From positions 6,882,001-6,946,000 of the forward strand of contig JAVTVJ010000068.1 of the NCBI GenBank assembly GCA_034509425.1: a stretch of 64,000 bases of DNA, written 5' to 3'. Made by a program: the position numbers and the translations under genes. Below, piece by piece: positions 1 to 13,015 of the stretch (positions within the stretch are counted from its first letter, which is position 1; every line of letters starts with the position of its first letter). The notes under the pieces are model-generated. The model was not told the DNA's origin. It saw only the letters and a program-made list of their open reading frames with translations, and did not search any database. The DNA is from Eopsaltria australis. Taxonomy: Eukaryota; Chordata; Aves; Passeriformes; Petroicidae.

Positions 1-875
1 TGAATGTTCCTACAAAGAGGGGGCCAAAAAAAAACCAAAAAAAAACAGAACCCACAAACAGCAATTAAAAATCTATCCCTCCTGGCAGAATCTGACATGA
101 CCCTGATCTCTTGTATCATTTACATGTCAATATTGTCACTAGTGCAATTGTTCTGAGGGGGGGGTATTCTTGACTGACACCACTGGGGAAGTCAGAATCA
201 GGCCTGAAGATGCTCAGATCACCAGATGGATTCCACAAGTGTGATTCCTTCCCAGTCTCATTCACAAAATCATCTGTTGCACCCGCTGCCAATGGAAGTG
301 CTCTTGCACAATAACCTTCACTCTTCATGACAGATTTTGCAAGAGCAACAAATCATCCAACATCAAGCCATGGCTGATATCCCATGGCCTTTCCCTTATT
401 TTATGGTTTCTCACAATGAAGCCAAGGCACAGAACATGAGGGAGAAATTTAATGCAGCTTCCCTATTCTAAGCACTGTCTGAATGGGAAAGAGGAGGGTA
501 TCACAGCCAACATAAACTTAGTTGGCACAAATGCAAAGTTTGCACCTGTCTGAACTTGCACAGAAACACTGTGAGTCCCTGCTGAAAATCAGCTGAGGAT
601 GGTTATGTGCTTATAGTGCAGATCATCTCTTCCACCTGGAAATGAAGACCAATCCAGGATCTGAACAGGGTCTGTGGCTTCAGGGCTGATCCTTGTACTG
701 CTTTGTTCATTAGATTTGCTCCTCTTCTGAGAGGGCTGCAGATCCCAACATTAGTCTTGTTCAGAAGAGCGCAGACTGATATAGGTACAGTGGAGAGAGA
801 TCTTTTACCTGTTTGTTTTTTTATTTGTTTGTTTGTGATTCTCTGACTCTGTTTCTATACTTTTGAAAAAAACAC
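1..875. other. Unique AT-rich non-coding DNA
   Basis: No gene is recognised. A short frame of about 70 codons on the minus strand near the left edge resembles no known family. A degenerate TTTG run lies at about 811-836. The stretch ends at a probable CR1 tail. Confidence 0.6.
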
Positions 876-935
876 TAGAATCATGGAATGGTTTGGGTTC
901 AAAGGGATTTGGTTTGAATTGCCAACATCTCTGTA
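876..935 (-). mobile_element. CR1 LINE 3'-tail fragment
   Basis: The plus strand shows AGAATCATGGAATGGTTTGG, the reverse complement of the usual CR1 3' terminus, followed by a degraded match to the next part of the tail (AAAGGGATTT, then CCAAC). CR1 copies are typically truncated at the 5' end, so a very short 3' piece is expected. Divergence is clear beyond about base 912, and the right edge is a guess. No coding content remains. Confidence 0.5.
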
Positions 936-1689
936 ACATCTTGAAACAATGGATTCAACTGCTCCAACTTGAGTAAAAGGGAGACAAAAAAAGACAGACA
1001 CTACAGGATGCTCATTCTATTTCTGATAGAGACTTCCAGATATACAGATGACTGAAGCAAAGGCTACGGAGTTTCTCTGCCTTTCTGGCCTTAGAAAATG
1101 TCAGACTGGTTAATTGCTGCCACATTATGCTAAGCAACACAAGTAAAGGAGCCCTCTTCTGTCATACTGTAAGTGTGCTAATATTTTCTCTGTTATCTCT
1201 AAGGTGCAGGAAATACCATAAGCCATATTTTAAAGGTGAGATAATCTTTATGTTGGAGGTAGAAAACTACTTTCTCAAGGCAGAAAATTCTGTCTGCATC
1301 AAAGTCACAGATCCTAATTGACTTCTCTACACATTGGCTACATGTAGCTGGGGCAAAAGAGGAACTTTCAGGCTCCTGACATCAGCAATACCCTGTCCAA
1401 ACAAGCACATCATCTAATGCAGCACAGCTGGGCCACGTCAGCTCATCTTCTACATCCTTATCAGTCATTCCTAACCAACTTTCTTATCGTAACTACTCCA
1501 TATCACTTCTGTTTGTTGCAACATTATGGCCCGCAGGCAAACAACTTAAATGTTTTAGCTCATAATTTCATGCATTTCTAATTTATTGTCTCACTTTAAA
1601 TCTCCATTAAAATGAAAATAGAAGGGGAAAAAAACAGCCCTTTGCATGCTCATTCACCAAGCAGCTTTCTAAGGTTCTTAGAGGTCTAA
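936..1689. other. Unique AT-rich non-coding DNA
   Basis: Nothing recognisable. A 64-codon plus-strand frame at 1127-1321 has no family features and is treated as chance. Confidence 0.6.
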
Positions 1690-1960
1690 TTATGATATGA
1701 AAACATGATTTCCAGCTTAGCAGATGATACTAAATTGGAAGAGAATAAAAATAAATGAGGAATAATTAGGTAGTGCAGCCAGATATAAAAGAATTTAGAT
1801 CATTTTATATTTCAGGAATAATAGATGGCAAATGCAGGGCTGTGCAAATAAATTGAGAATAATTAGCCTCACAGTGTGGCATAAAAAGTGGGCTCTTGTT
1901 TAGACAGACAAGAGGAACAACATGTTGAATGAGATAAATTCTGAACTTTGAATGCAAAAT
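1690..1960 (+). mobile_element. Ancient CR1-like LINE relic (reverse transcriptase segment)
   Basis: Bases 1708-1743 translate on the plus strand as ISSLADDTKLEE, which matches the reverse-transcriptase active-site box of CR1 elements (usually FADDTKLGG). The flanks also resemble old CR1 DNA: a segment like 'atgaaaacatg' lies just upstream, and a block like 'aatttagatcattttat' downstream resembles the 'gatctggataaattgg' segment of L3/CR1 consensus. Stops and indels break the frame on both sides, so this is a dead fossil. The strongest evidence is the 12-residue box; edges are approximate, and a related non-CR1 LINE cannot be excluded. Confidence 0.55.
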
Positions 1961-1964
1961 TCAC

Positions 1965-4900
1965 ATCTAAGATTCCCTTACTTATATGACTTGCTAGCAG
2001 TCTCATTGGTACTCCCCTAGAAATAAGACAGAGCTGAGTGTCAGCAAGGAAAGCACCACTTGGCCTCTGGGAAAGGAAGGGCTACATGGTATAGTGTAAG
2101 AAGAAAAGTTTCTTCCACAGAAATTACACAGGACTGTATTGCCTAAATAACGTACCACAGGCTGTATTCAGTCTGCAGGATGTCTCTGCCCATACCAGTA
2201 TCTTCCTCTAGGGGAAAAAGGAGAAAGAGTGGGGAGAATACACCAAGGAAACATTTTGTTTCTTTGCTCGAGTGCTCCTGCATAAAAGCCACCTGACTCT
2301 GACTGCGGCAGAAATGCACTGCTTGTTTGGAAAGAGCTCTAGGCTGATCAGGAACAGTCGTTTTTTATTTCCTTATATTATGTTATGTTCCTTAATGTAT
2401 TCAGGCCTGAAGTTAGAAAAAGGTTTCCAGCAGTTGAGCTGGGAGGTTTCAGGAGAGCTGTCAGTAGGAACAATGGTGGGAAGATACCTTGCTAGTTTTA
2501 AAATATTGCTTCATGAACCATAACAGATTAAACGCTGAGACAGCAGGGATGGCAAGGGACATCACCCTAAGAGATCACCATGGTTTCCTAGGCTGCTGCT
2601 TTCCGCTCTACATACTGCTGCCTACTTCTCTTGACTGAAACACAACCTGTCAAAAACGCACTCCCTCTTCTGCATATATCAGCACATTAATTTTCAGCTA
2701 TGTGATATGGGAGGTTCTTCTGTGTCAACCCAAGAAAAAAAAAAAAGAGCCTTTTTTCTTTCTTGAAGAGATGCAAATTTGTTCAGGAAGCTGATTTTTT
2801 ATTTTCTTGAGAGTTGCCTTCAGAGTTGTTCATTTTGAAGGTGGGTGAAAATGGAAAATGGACAAATGCATGAGGGAATTAAGATCACTGCTGGTGAGTC
2901 AGTACTGCAAGGGATTACTGACTACAGAATATTTTCACTGAAAACAGAATTAAATAGACGACTCCAGAATAATGATGTCCAAAATCCATCATTAGTTCAT
3001 TTTGAACTAATTTTGAAAAGTATTAGGTTGATCTGTTTGCCCATCTAGAGATGCCTTTATGGGCATCTCTAGATTTACCTTCAGAGGTCTTCTCATGGTA
3101 AATTTTTAGCTTGCTTAACAATAGCAAAATAGTGACAACAGCTTCATTGTTAGGGCATTAATACATTTCTTTCTAGCCATGTTTTCCACAGAATAGGTCT
3201 AAATTATTAGCCATCTTTCAAAGCATGTAAGTGAAAGGCCATTGAAATCTTCCAAATGCAATGAAGTGTGTTTCAGCACTTTAGCACTAAATGCCTGCAT
3301 AATTCATGGCAGAGTGCACATAATTTCTGTGTATGGCTATACCTAACAAAAGCTCATTTCACATTTGAAATTCAATTCTTCCAGCTGACTAATTGATTCA
3401 TTTTCATAAATACTCTAAAATTTGCAATAAGAACAATGCTTTGCAGTAACATATTGTTTTGGCCAGTACCAAAATTAACTATGAATATTTACTTTCCACA
3501 AAAGCAGTGGGACCAACAGCAAATAATGAAAACATAGTGATTTATAATTTCTTTCTACAATATTTTTGTTACAAGAGATTCAGCAAAATTTCAAATCCTA
3601 TAAACCATCCCCTTAAAATAAGGTTATTATGTTACTCAATCTCAGTTTTCTGTTCTCTGCCTCCTTCTGCCCATCCCTTCCAAGAGCCCTCCCTCTGCTG
3701 AGATCCCTCTAGTTCTGTCTCAAGATGCAAGTCAGTGAACCAGCTTCTGACACAAGCTTTGACAGCCACTGTGTTCATGATCCTTCACCAGAAGAGCTGA
3801 ATTAGGATCTTTTCAGGGAAGGTGGGAAATAGTTTGATTCTAGAAAGAGCAAGAAAACATTCCAAAAACCCTTGAACATACATCCTGAAGTCACCCTGGT
3901 TTCTAGAGCAAAGACCTGGTTTAAAACACACAAGCTCAGACTGAGGCAGTGTCCTCAGGAAGCACTGATGAGGACTGCATTTCAGTTCTCACAAGTCCCA
4001 ATAGGTCAAGTTGTGCAGCTGCAGCAGGAAAGATGGGATTAACATAAAGTATAGGAGGTGATTTGTTAGTCCAGAGCAACTCTTGCATGGTCAGGCTTGG
4101 AGAGCAGCACCTGCACTGGTTCTACCAGCTCTAGACTTTTGGGAGCATAGCCCAGCCTTGTCACATCACCCTTCTCCCCAGCTGCAGTACAACAGCTCTC
4201 CCTCTTGCCTGACTATTAGTCTGTGGAACTGACACCTGGCATTTGGGAAAATAGACAGGATGGGCCTCAGACAGCTGTAGGACCAAAGATGTTAATTTAT
4301 AAATAATATGAATTTTAGATTAGCATTATTTTAAGTTTATGAGAGGTAACTTAAAAGCCGTGACTATGATCGAGCTCTCTATGTCCCAGAGCTCTTTGAC
4401 AGAGTTCAAGAACGAGTACACCCTGAAACCCATCAGCTTTCCACTCTTCTTAGCTCTGTGCTATTGCCTTGAGCTGTGTTAGCCCCAGAAGGGGCAGGAA
4501 GAGGCAGCAGAACCAGATTTGCCCTCTGAAAGGGTTCTGTAGTCTCCCATAGCCACAAGGAGGGCCTACCATAGAAAATCTCCTTTCAAACCCAACAGCT
4601 GTGCTCTAAGAGTCTCAGTCTCCCAGCTACTCAGGAAACCTACCACTAGGAATCACAGCAGCTGGAAGGTGCTCTACACACACCAGGAAGCAAACACCCC
4701 ATGAACACGCACTGCAGGCAGCTCCCAGGGGCTCTGAGCCCATGGCCACTGCTCCCACTGAACACTTGGACTGTGGCAGCAGCCAGAGACCAAGAGCCCA
4801 GAGCCCAGTGCTTGGAACCAGGGACCCACAGCCTTGGCTGTGTTCTCTCCCTTCTTTCTCTGCAGAAGATATGCTCAGTTTAAGCTTTTTCTTTCTTGTT

Positions 4901-5616
4901 TTGTCTCCTGGAAGTTTTCTTGGCCCAAGAATTAATCCTGATATTCAATTAAAGTATAATTTTGTTAGTGATATATACATAAGTCTTTAATTTATTTGTT
5001 GTCGAGAAAAGCAACTCTGTATAAATAAAAATTAAACCGTTTAAAAGTTAAAAACAGCCTGACTTGCTCTGCAGAATTTTCAATCCCCCAGGATTCAGCA
5101 GAAATAAAATGAACTACTTACATCTTCAAAAAGCATTAAGCCAAGTACTTAATCAAAGGTGAAAATGCAGAAATATGAAATAACTGAAAGGTTGGCTCAC
5201 TGGACTGCAAACTGGCCAAGAAGAGGAAGTGAATTTGAAGAAGAAAAGAATTTATAAGAGGTTGTGATAGAGATCCACAGATCTTCAGCCTGTCAAAATT
5301 ATATTAACAATGGCACAAAAGTTTCTGCTGTCAGTTCCTTATAGTAAATTCTGGTTAACAATAAGAACAATACAGTCAGAAACAGGAAAATGTAAAATAT
5401 TCATGCATTGCAGTACCCATAAATAACAACACATGAGAGGGAAAAACAGTCAAGAAAGGGATCACTATCTAATGGAAAATTGTTGCAGAATTACAAGGAA
5501 AACAATTCTATACCAGAAAAAAAAAGTCTATACCCAGTTCAAATAAAAGTGCAGCTCCTGTAAATAAGACAAGCTGAATCACGTTAGAATTAGGCTCATC
5601 TGAGAAAGTCTTAGGT
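1965..5616. other. Unique non-coding DNA
   Basis: AT-rich unique sequence. It contains the perfect hairpin at 3043-3074 (listed separately) and a somewhat GC-richer stretch at about 4440-4860 where frames of 60-80 codons overlap in two plus-strand frames; neither resembles a protein I know. No splice-bounded exon could be supported. Confidence 0.6.
3043..3074. repeat. Perfect inverted repeat, 13-bp arms, 6-base loop
   Basis: The left arm ATCTAGAGATGCC (3043-3055) and right arm GGCATCTCTAGAT (3062-3074) are exact reverse complements, separated by TTTATG. A second, overlapping pairing (GCCCAT at 3040-3045 with ATGGGC at 3059-3064) is possible. It could be the centre of a small decayed transposon or a chance palindrome. 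No longer terminal repeats or target-site duplication were seen. Confidence 0.85.
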
Positions 5617-5682
5617 GTATACATATATATATGTATTTGTGTGTATATATGTATGTGTATATATATGTGTATGTACGTATAA
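5617..5682. repeat. Imperfect TA/TG microsatellite
   Basis: Alternating TATATA, TGTG and TATG units run through about 65 bases, interrupted by single-base changes. This is a degenerate dinucleotide repeat with no coding meaning. Confidence 0.85.
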
Positions 5683-8600
5683 TTAGTAAAATAAAATCTA
5701 GATTAAATTGAAGTCAATACTTTGTTAAAGAGTGAAAGCATGATAGTAGGCACACATTTATACAGTACAAATTTTATCTAACCTGCAGTGTCCTATTGGT
5801 CAGCCTTAGGGTGTCTGTGGTTTGTCTCAAACCACATTCCCAAGTATTTTCCACTCTTGCCAGTTCTGTAATCATCACGGGTGCTCTGTTTTATCAGTAT
5901 GAGGTCCACCATGGTTCTCTCTTCTGGGATAAAGAGACAAGTCATGGCCACCAGCTGCCTGCATCACTAGAGATGAATCAGTGCAGATTGTATGAGTAGA
6001 GTTGATCAGGCACCACCATGCCTGGCTCAAGTTTAAAAACAAGCGGTTTTCTTCCAAAAGTCTTCATTTTTTCCTTCAAGCCCTATAGTTTCCTACACAA
6101 TCCACAGTGGTGTTAAAGCAGAAAAAGTCACACCTTCCTCTAATCAAAGGCTTAGGCTGGCCTTCCAGTTCTTGCCTCTCTGCCAATGCTCCAGTGAAGT
6201 CTAAAATGAAGCATAAGATTTCAAAGGACTTTCTCACTTCTTTAAGAAAGAAAAGGAGAACAAACAAAAGAAACCTTGTCATTTAAATTTTTACATAGCA
6301 TTTGCTTTGCATGTGCCTTTCAAATATTCCCTATGGGACTGTGTCTCTAACTAGACACTCTATTTGAAATATTATCATTCAGAATTCCTGAGGAGTAATA
6401 TTGTGAATGACCATGTAAATGTAATAAATTTCCTTCATCCTTCCAAAGGATGCTTGTTCTTTCCTTATTAGATGCCAACACTATTTAAAGGAATTTCTGC
6501 AACTGTTTTTGTCATTCTGAATTTTATAAATTAGGGAAAAAACATGTTAAGAACAGTCTTTTTCAGGCATGTAGCTTTTCCACACTGATCTTGGACAAAT
6601 TTGGCTAGGAATGCAAACAAACACTGAACCAGGAAGTAGGAACTGGCATGGGATTTTATGTTGCCACTGAACCACTGGACTTGGAGAAATTATGGGTTGC
6701 TAAAATTTCAACGTGACCAGCAAGAACATGAAGAAAGGATTTTGAGAACATCACAGAGATGTCTGATGATATTAGGATAAGGATAATATTAAACAGGGGA
6801 GAAAATCTATACTACTTCCTCAGAAGGAAAATGCCATCCTGTGCTCCTGAATGGTAAAATATGCAAATGGCACCATTGAGTCAACAAGTACTGTACTTGC
6901 TAGATCTTTGCACAGAATCTCATGGATTTCTCATTGTGAAAGGAATCTAAGCAAAAAACTCCTGCAATTTCTTTCTGAAAATTGGTTTTAATAGTGCAGG
7001 CTACAAAGAGGCAGTGCAGTTTTCAAAAGACTGTCTTACTCCTCATTTTTCCAGTCAGGTCATAGCTATTTTATCCCATAAAATATGATTCATGTCATAA
7101 CAATTGCAAATTTTTTGAAATCTGTGATGCAGCACCTGTATTACATGTCTAAGCATGAAAAAAAAAGAGAATGACAGAAATGTAAAGACATCAAATGTTT
7201 AAGAAAATATACAGTGGAATAATAACCATAAAAATCTCCATAATAAATGTTCAAAATTAAAAGCTTTTGATTGCTCTTGGTTCTGAAAATTGTGTTTATC
7301 TGTGTAAACATAATTCTCTTTGAAGACCAGACTATCCTTTAGCAAGCATTATTTTCCTGTCAATCAACAATTTCCACAGTTATGCAACTGCAGTGTAACC
7401 AGAGTTCTCTGGATATTTCATTACCAATGGCTTCCACTTGTCCCAGTGACATTCTGTTTTCAAAAACCATGCACTCTGGGAATTACTAGTTTTCATAACT
7501 GAAGGTATTAATGAGAAAAAATTGGAAGGAAAGGAATGTGTCCCCAGATCTCTTCACAAAAGGGAACCATCACAGGATATAACAGAGAAACAAAGCAAAA
7601 GCTGAAAATAAATATTCTTGTTTCAGTTGACACATTCATTTTCCAGGCATCAGTCTAAGAACATTCACACTAAAAGCAGTGGGAAATAGCCTGGAAAAAT
7701 TAAGTGACTTCATATTAATAGACAGTGTTTTGTAAGAATGAACTTTAGCAAAATCTTTGGTACTTCCATGCCTTAGAATCATGGATGAGGATTTTCAATT
7801 TGCCTAGCTATGGAAAATTCCCACACAATAAACTTCAAGAAAACAAAAGCTATTACGTGCCTGCTGGTTCAGAGCTTACCCCACAGTACTGTTCATTCAA
7901 GGGCAGTGTTCTTAATCCTTTCTCAAAGGTAGGTTTACATCTTTCCAGTGAAGGGCTTATAATTTTTCCTTTATTAGATTCATTGCATTAACTGATACCT
8001 GACTTCCTAGTATTACAAGCTTTATTTTGGCCAGAAATAGATTCCCGCTTTCCACTGAAAGCTATGAATCCTTTAGTGAAAGCAAGACTTGCATAAAAAT
8101 GAAATTGTAAATTTCAAGTGGGTATGTAAAACTGAAAAGCAGAAAACTATGAAGACAAACACAAGGCAGTACATCACAAGGAGCACCAGTTTCTTTTTGA
8201 TGTGTCATAATATAACCCATAATGTCATGACTGAATGACTCCTACTGCAATATTTAGACTTAACAATGATGTTTCAATGGGCCAGGCCTTTAATTACTAT
8301 GAATGGAAGTCACAGTCATCTAACTGCACTAAATGGATCCCCTTTTTCTTCCATTTTTAGATCTTCCAAATACTGCCATTTTTAACTGTATCTGCAAAAG
8401 TCAGTGGGTTTTGTCAAGCTGCACATTACTTTCTCTAATTATCATCACATATCTCTTTCCATGTTAATTTCTTTTTCACTAAAGAGATCACAAATAATCC
8501 AAATGGAAATTTGGTGCAATCACTTATAAGCTGCTTTCCATTACAGAAAAATAACAGGAAGTTGAATAAAGTCTTTCATGAATCTATGTAAACTATGAAA

Positions 8601-11600
8601 ATATAAATAAAAGAAGCCAAAGATTGAACATAATGAGCAGAAAAAAAATCATGAAAGTAATTTCCAATACACTTGAGGCACATGGTTAACCACAAAGTCA
8701 GGAGGTACTAATCCAGAAAAGATTGCAGCTTTGGGCAGAATCTCTCCCTCTTTGCAATTGCTCACATATATATCCAAGAAACAGTGACCATTTTTATGTT
8801 GAATCTACTTGACATAGCATGACAGATAAAATTAACCTACAATGCTAAGGAAATAAATTCAGTGCTTGCTGATCTGAACACAGACTTTCTGTTCTACTGG
8901 AAAACACCAGATTTGTTTTCATTATGATAGGAACAAAAGGAAAAGCTGAATTTTATTTGTAAGGAAAATAATTGGATAAACTAATACGTTCCACCTCAAA
9001 TTGAGTATTTTTGTTCTGATTTTGACTTAAGATTATGTTCAAACCATAGACTGTAAAAATAAGAAGAATTTTGAAATAAGAAACCACAGAATTTCATTAT
9101 GGATAAGACTGAAAATGACATTTTCATCATTTTTCCTTAGTTAGATTTTATTGAAAATGAAGCGTCACACAAAATGTTACTATTTATAAATAAAAATGCT
9201 TTTTCCAATGAGAAACTTGTATTTTGGAAACCTCTCCAGTTTTTACTGTTACAACTGCGAAAATAATGAGCCCATGTTATCAGTCCATAGTACAACTTTC
9301 AAATGGCCAAGAATTTGATCAGAACCAAATCACCCCAAAATCCACGTAGGTGAAAACCAACATGTCGGAGCTGATAGACTGTTAAAAGTGTAGATACCAG
9401 AGACAAGCCTGAAATTCAGTGCAAACTGTGTCCTGTACACTGTATACACTGAACACCAGTAAGCAGATAACATTAGAAAATGAAGAGCATTTCATGTCAA
9501 GGGCAGCAGACAGACAAAGAGGAAGGCAATGAATGCACTTAAGAAGTCATCAAGAAGTGGAAGCATTGAAGGAATATTCATACAAATATGCTACAATGTG
9601 AACAAAAGTGACGCTCTTAGAGGCTATTGCAGCAATACATTATGGGAAGGAAAAAGCTGGAGTATGCACCAAGACTTTATGTGTAATCACTACAAACCAG
9701 GCAAAGTAGGAAGAAAAACAGTCAAGGTATTTTATATCTTGCAGACAAGTCTTTATTCAGAAATCAATTTGGGGAACTAAAATTCTCCAGAGTCCCTAAT
9801 TATACTCAGTTTTGTATCAACCAGCAAAAAATGGGAAAAAGTTGCTTACAGCAAGAGATTAAAACAAGCAATAGCTCAAAACATAAGGACCATGAACTTA
9901 GCCTTTATTCATACATGAAAAATTAGTCCAAACACTAAGAAGTCCAAAAAATATGAGCCATGAAGCTGATTAATCTCACAATTAGAATATTTACTATGTG
10001 CTGAATTATGTGCACTTAGCCACCCAATATTAAAAATTACAATCCAGTAAAATGAAGGAAATGGTTGTACTTCAGGCTGTCATAAAATGCTGCTTGGAGG
10101 AGTCAGAGCTGAAAAACAGTATTTGTTCAGTATCCTGATAAAGTTCAGTTTGAACAGTAGTTGTTTAGCATCCTCATAAAGGAGATCACAGGTGAGGAAG
10201 CCAAGAGAATGCATTGGGAGTTTTATAGGAGCAGAGGGAGAAAAGGGGGTCACTCCAAAGGATTTGCTACAAGCAAATTTTTCTTTAGCTGCTGTGGGAC
10301 AAACCCTGACAACCTCACTGTTTTAGAGGATGGATAGAAAACATGCTTCATGCCTATGGGTCATAGGATGACTCCTTTCCTTCAGGAGGAAAACAATGCT
10401 AAGGTGAAAGACACAGTTTTCCCAAACCAAGTTCCAGCACAAGAAAATATAACTGGAGGCACTCAGCCCCAGGGATCTGGAGAGCTCAGGCAAAGAAACA
10501 TTCTTACCTCAGGTTTTAATTTTTATTTGATTTATATCAGAAAGAATATTTAATAGCTCCCCTATTCACCTACGTGCTCTGTAATGCTCACACATACAGA
10601 GTAAGAAGATTATGAGACAGACTAATGCCTCTCTCCACTGAAATTACTGTGATAGCAAAGCCATTTTGCAAATGACAGTGTAAGTATCAGCTCAGATAAT
10701 TCTGGAAAATTAATGCCTCAAATGAAATGCTGCCTCTGAGTTGAGGGAATACATTTTATTCTTTGGTCTTTTTACTCTTACTTTATATATATTGTTTACT
10801 ACTGTGGAGTATAATTGCTTTTATTTTCACCCCCACTCTTCAGCACGAGGCCAGTGCAGTCATTTAGCACACTTTAAAATCAAAAAGGATCTCAGAATCA
10901 GCTGACATGAATGCTGAGTGCTACTAGACAGAGAAAGGTGAACAGCTTGCAGGATAAGGTGGAGATCAGAGGCATGCACTCAGTCTACATTAACCTGGAA
11001 AAGGAGATGGGAAAGCCACACACAATGCCAGGCAGCAATTCATTCATCTTATGTGCTCTAAAATTGCTCTGCAGAGATGCCACTCTTTCTCCACACTGAT
11101 AAATGGAGGCCAAATCATTAGCATGGACTAAAGCAACTGATTTTTGAAGCTTTAGAATACATTAAAGAGATCCTGTGCTAAAGACTATCTGGCTCTGCAG
11201 GACAATGACAAGGAAGAAAAACTTCACAGGACATTACCAGAAGAACGGTAAGGGTGGAATAACAAGATGACAGGAACAGTAATACAAGTTTACTGGTTGT
11301 TTGCTTTTCAATTTGTTGATATATTTCTATTTTTGAGACCTAGAGAACTACCTCATTCTATTTATGCTACTAGTAACTTGGTATTTGCTAATACTAATAA
11401 ACATTTTTCTTGAACTGAGTTTGTATATGCCTCTCATTCTATCAGATTGAACAATTATCAAACAAAAAGGGCAAATTCTTACCTTGGCCAGATCCTTGGA
11501 GGTTCTTAGTGCACAGGGCACTAAACACAGGCTTCATCCATTATGTGGAAAGCATCCATAATACATTAAGCACACTCCACGAATCCTCTAAGAGGGCTGA

Positions 11601-12014
11601 ATATAGAATAAAATCAAGTAGGAGAAGAGTATGGAGCCTCAAAGATGCTCTGAACTGCAGCACATTTGGATCTGTGTCATACAATGAAGATAAAGAAAAT
11701 TCATTCTTTCTCAAGATACTATTTACTATGCCCAGTTCTTCAATGAAATTAATTTTATTATGTTTTCTGAGCCACTTGATCTTTGCCGTGCTTCAAGGCT
11801 GTGGTATCTGCTTTAGATACTTTATATTTGAGTTATCTACTTGTGGCAATTCATGTCTTGTGTTGTCTTTCTACTGAATTCAGGCTCCAAGTCAATCTCA
11901 TAAATGAATAAAATTAACTCTGTTACTGAATTTACCTGGTTGCAGGACATCAAAAAATACTTTGCAGAAACTCAAGTTCTCGATCTGCAAAAACCCTCAT
12001 GATAACAAACCCCT
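5683..12014. other. Unique AT-rich non-coding DNA
   Basis: Over 6 kb with no recognised gene or repeat. The longest frames are about 83 codons (9529-9780, +) and 122 codons (11509-11877, +). Neither shows a domain, a recognisable motif or family resemblance, and neither has convincing splice borders. Confidence 0.55.
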
Positions 12015-13015
12015 CGGTGGATAAGAATTTTGCTGAATGGTGACACTCAAAGAGTTGTGTCAATGGCTCGATGTCCAAGTGGAGACCAGTGACAAGTGGC
12101 ATTCTTCAGGGGACAGTGTTGGGATCAGCAATGTTTGACATCTTTGTCAATAACATGGACAGTGGGGCTGAATGTGACCTCAGCAAGTCTGCCAACAGTC
12201 CCAAGCTGTGTGGTGTGGTCAAGGTGGTGTAGGGAAGGGATGTCATCCAGAGAGACCAAGACAGGCTTTCAGATGGGCCCATGTGAACCTCATGAAGTTC
12301 AACAAGGCCAAGAGCAAGGTCCTGAACCTGAGTCAGGACAATCCCAAGCACAAATATGGGCTGGGCAGACAATGGACTGAGAACAGCCCTGGGGAGAAGG
12401 ACTTCAGGGTGTCAGTGGGTGAGAAGCTGGCTGTGAGCTGGCCTTGGGAACTCACAGCCCAGAAAGCTAACAGTGTCCTGGGCTGTGTTCAAAGCCTCAT
12501 GGGCAGCAGAGCCAGGGAGGGAATTCTGCCCCTCTGCTCCACTCTGGTGAGACCCATCCAGAGTGCTGTATCCAGCCCTGGGGTCCCCAGCAACAGAAGG
12601 ACATGGACCTGCTGGAGTGAGTCCAGAGGAGGGCCAAGAAGATGATCAGAAGACAGGCTGAGGGAGCTGGGAGGGAGCTGGGGTTGTTCAGCCTAGAGAA
12701 GAGAAGGCTCCAGTGAGACGTTCCAGCAGCCTCCCAGTACCTAAAGGAGCTGCAAGAGAGCAGAGAGGGACTTTTCACAGGAACAGGTAGGGATAGGACA
12801 AGGGGGAATGGTTTTAAACTGAAAGAGAGCAGGTCACAATTAGACATTAGGAAAAAGTTCTTTACTGTGAGGGTGGTGAGGCACTGGCACAGGTTGCCCA
12901 GAGAAATTGAGGATGCCCCATCCCTGGAAATGTTCAAGGACAGGCTGGATGGAGAAACCTGGTCTAGTGGAACGTGCCCATGGCAGGGGGCTGGAATCAA
13001 TCTGTGATTCCATGG
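12015..13015 (+). mobile_element. CR1 LINE, 3' part of ORF2 plus 3' UTR
   Basis: About 1 kb in the plus orientation matching the end of a CR1 retrotransposon. The ORF2 part begins near the segment before reverse-transcriptase motif 4 and continues through the conserved block that reads NLMKFNKAK then NPKHKY, LPLCS and LVRP. The 3' UTR follows, with recognisable pieces such as 'gaatggttttaaactgaaag' and 'gaggcactggcacaggttgc'. Truncated at the 5' end, as is normal for CR1. The copy is dead: the catalytic dyad is changed, the frame shifts near 12555, about 25 bases are missing near 12650 where an 11-base phrase is also duplicated, and the terminal ATTCTATG octamers are gone. A long minus-strand frame here (12497-13096) is only the antisense of the element. 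Confidence 0.95.
12090..12645 (+). pseudogene. CR1 ORF2 reverse-transcriptase relic
   Basis: Remnant of the CR1 polymerase that made cDNA from the LINE RNA at the target site. In order one can read a decayed motif 4 (VLGSAMFDIFVNNMDSG), the active-site box as SANSPKL where FADDTKL is expected (12188-12208), the thumb-like block NLMKFNKAK (about 12290) and NPKHKYGLG (about 12340), and the stretch AQKAN..LGC before LPLCSTLVRP. Frame changes are needed between these blocks. The Asp-Asp pair that binds the catalytic metals reads Asn-Ser, so no activity is possible. It lacks the upstream endonuclease domain. Confidence 0.85.

Noticed and set aside
3030..3080. Mariner-like start TTAGGTTG next to the 3043 hairpin
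   Set aside because: Only eight bases agree and no matching inverted end or TA duplication could be found.
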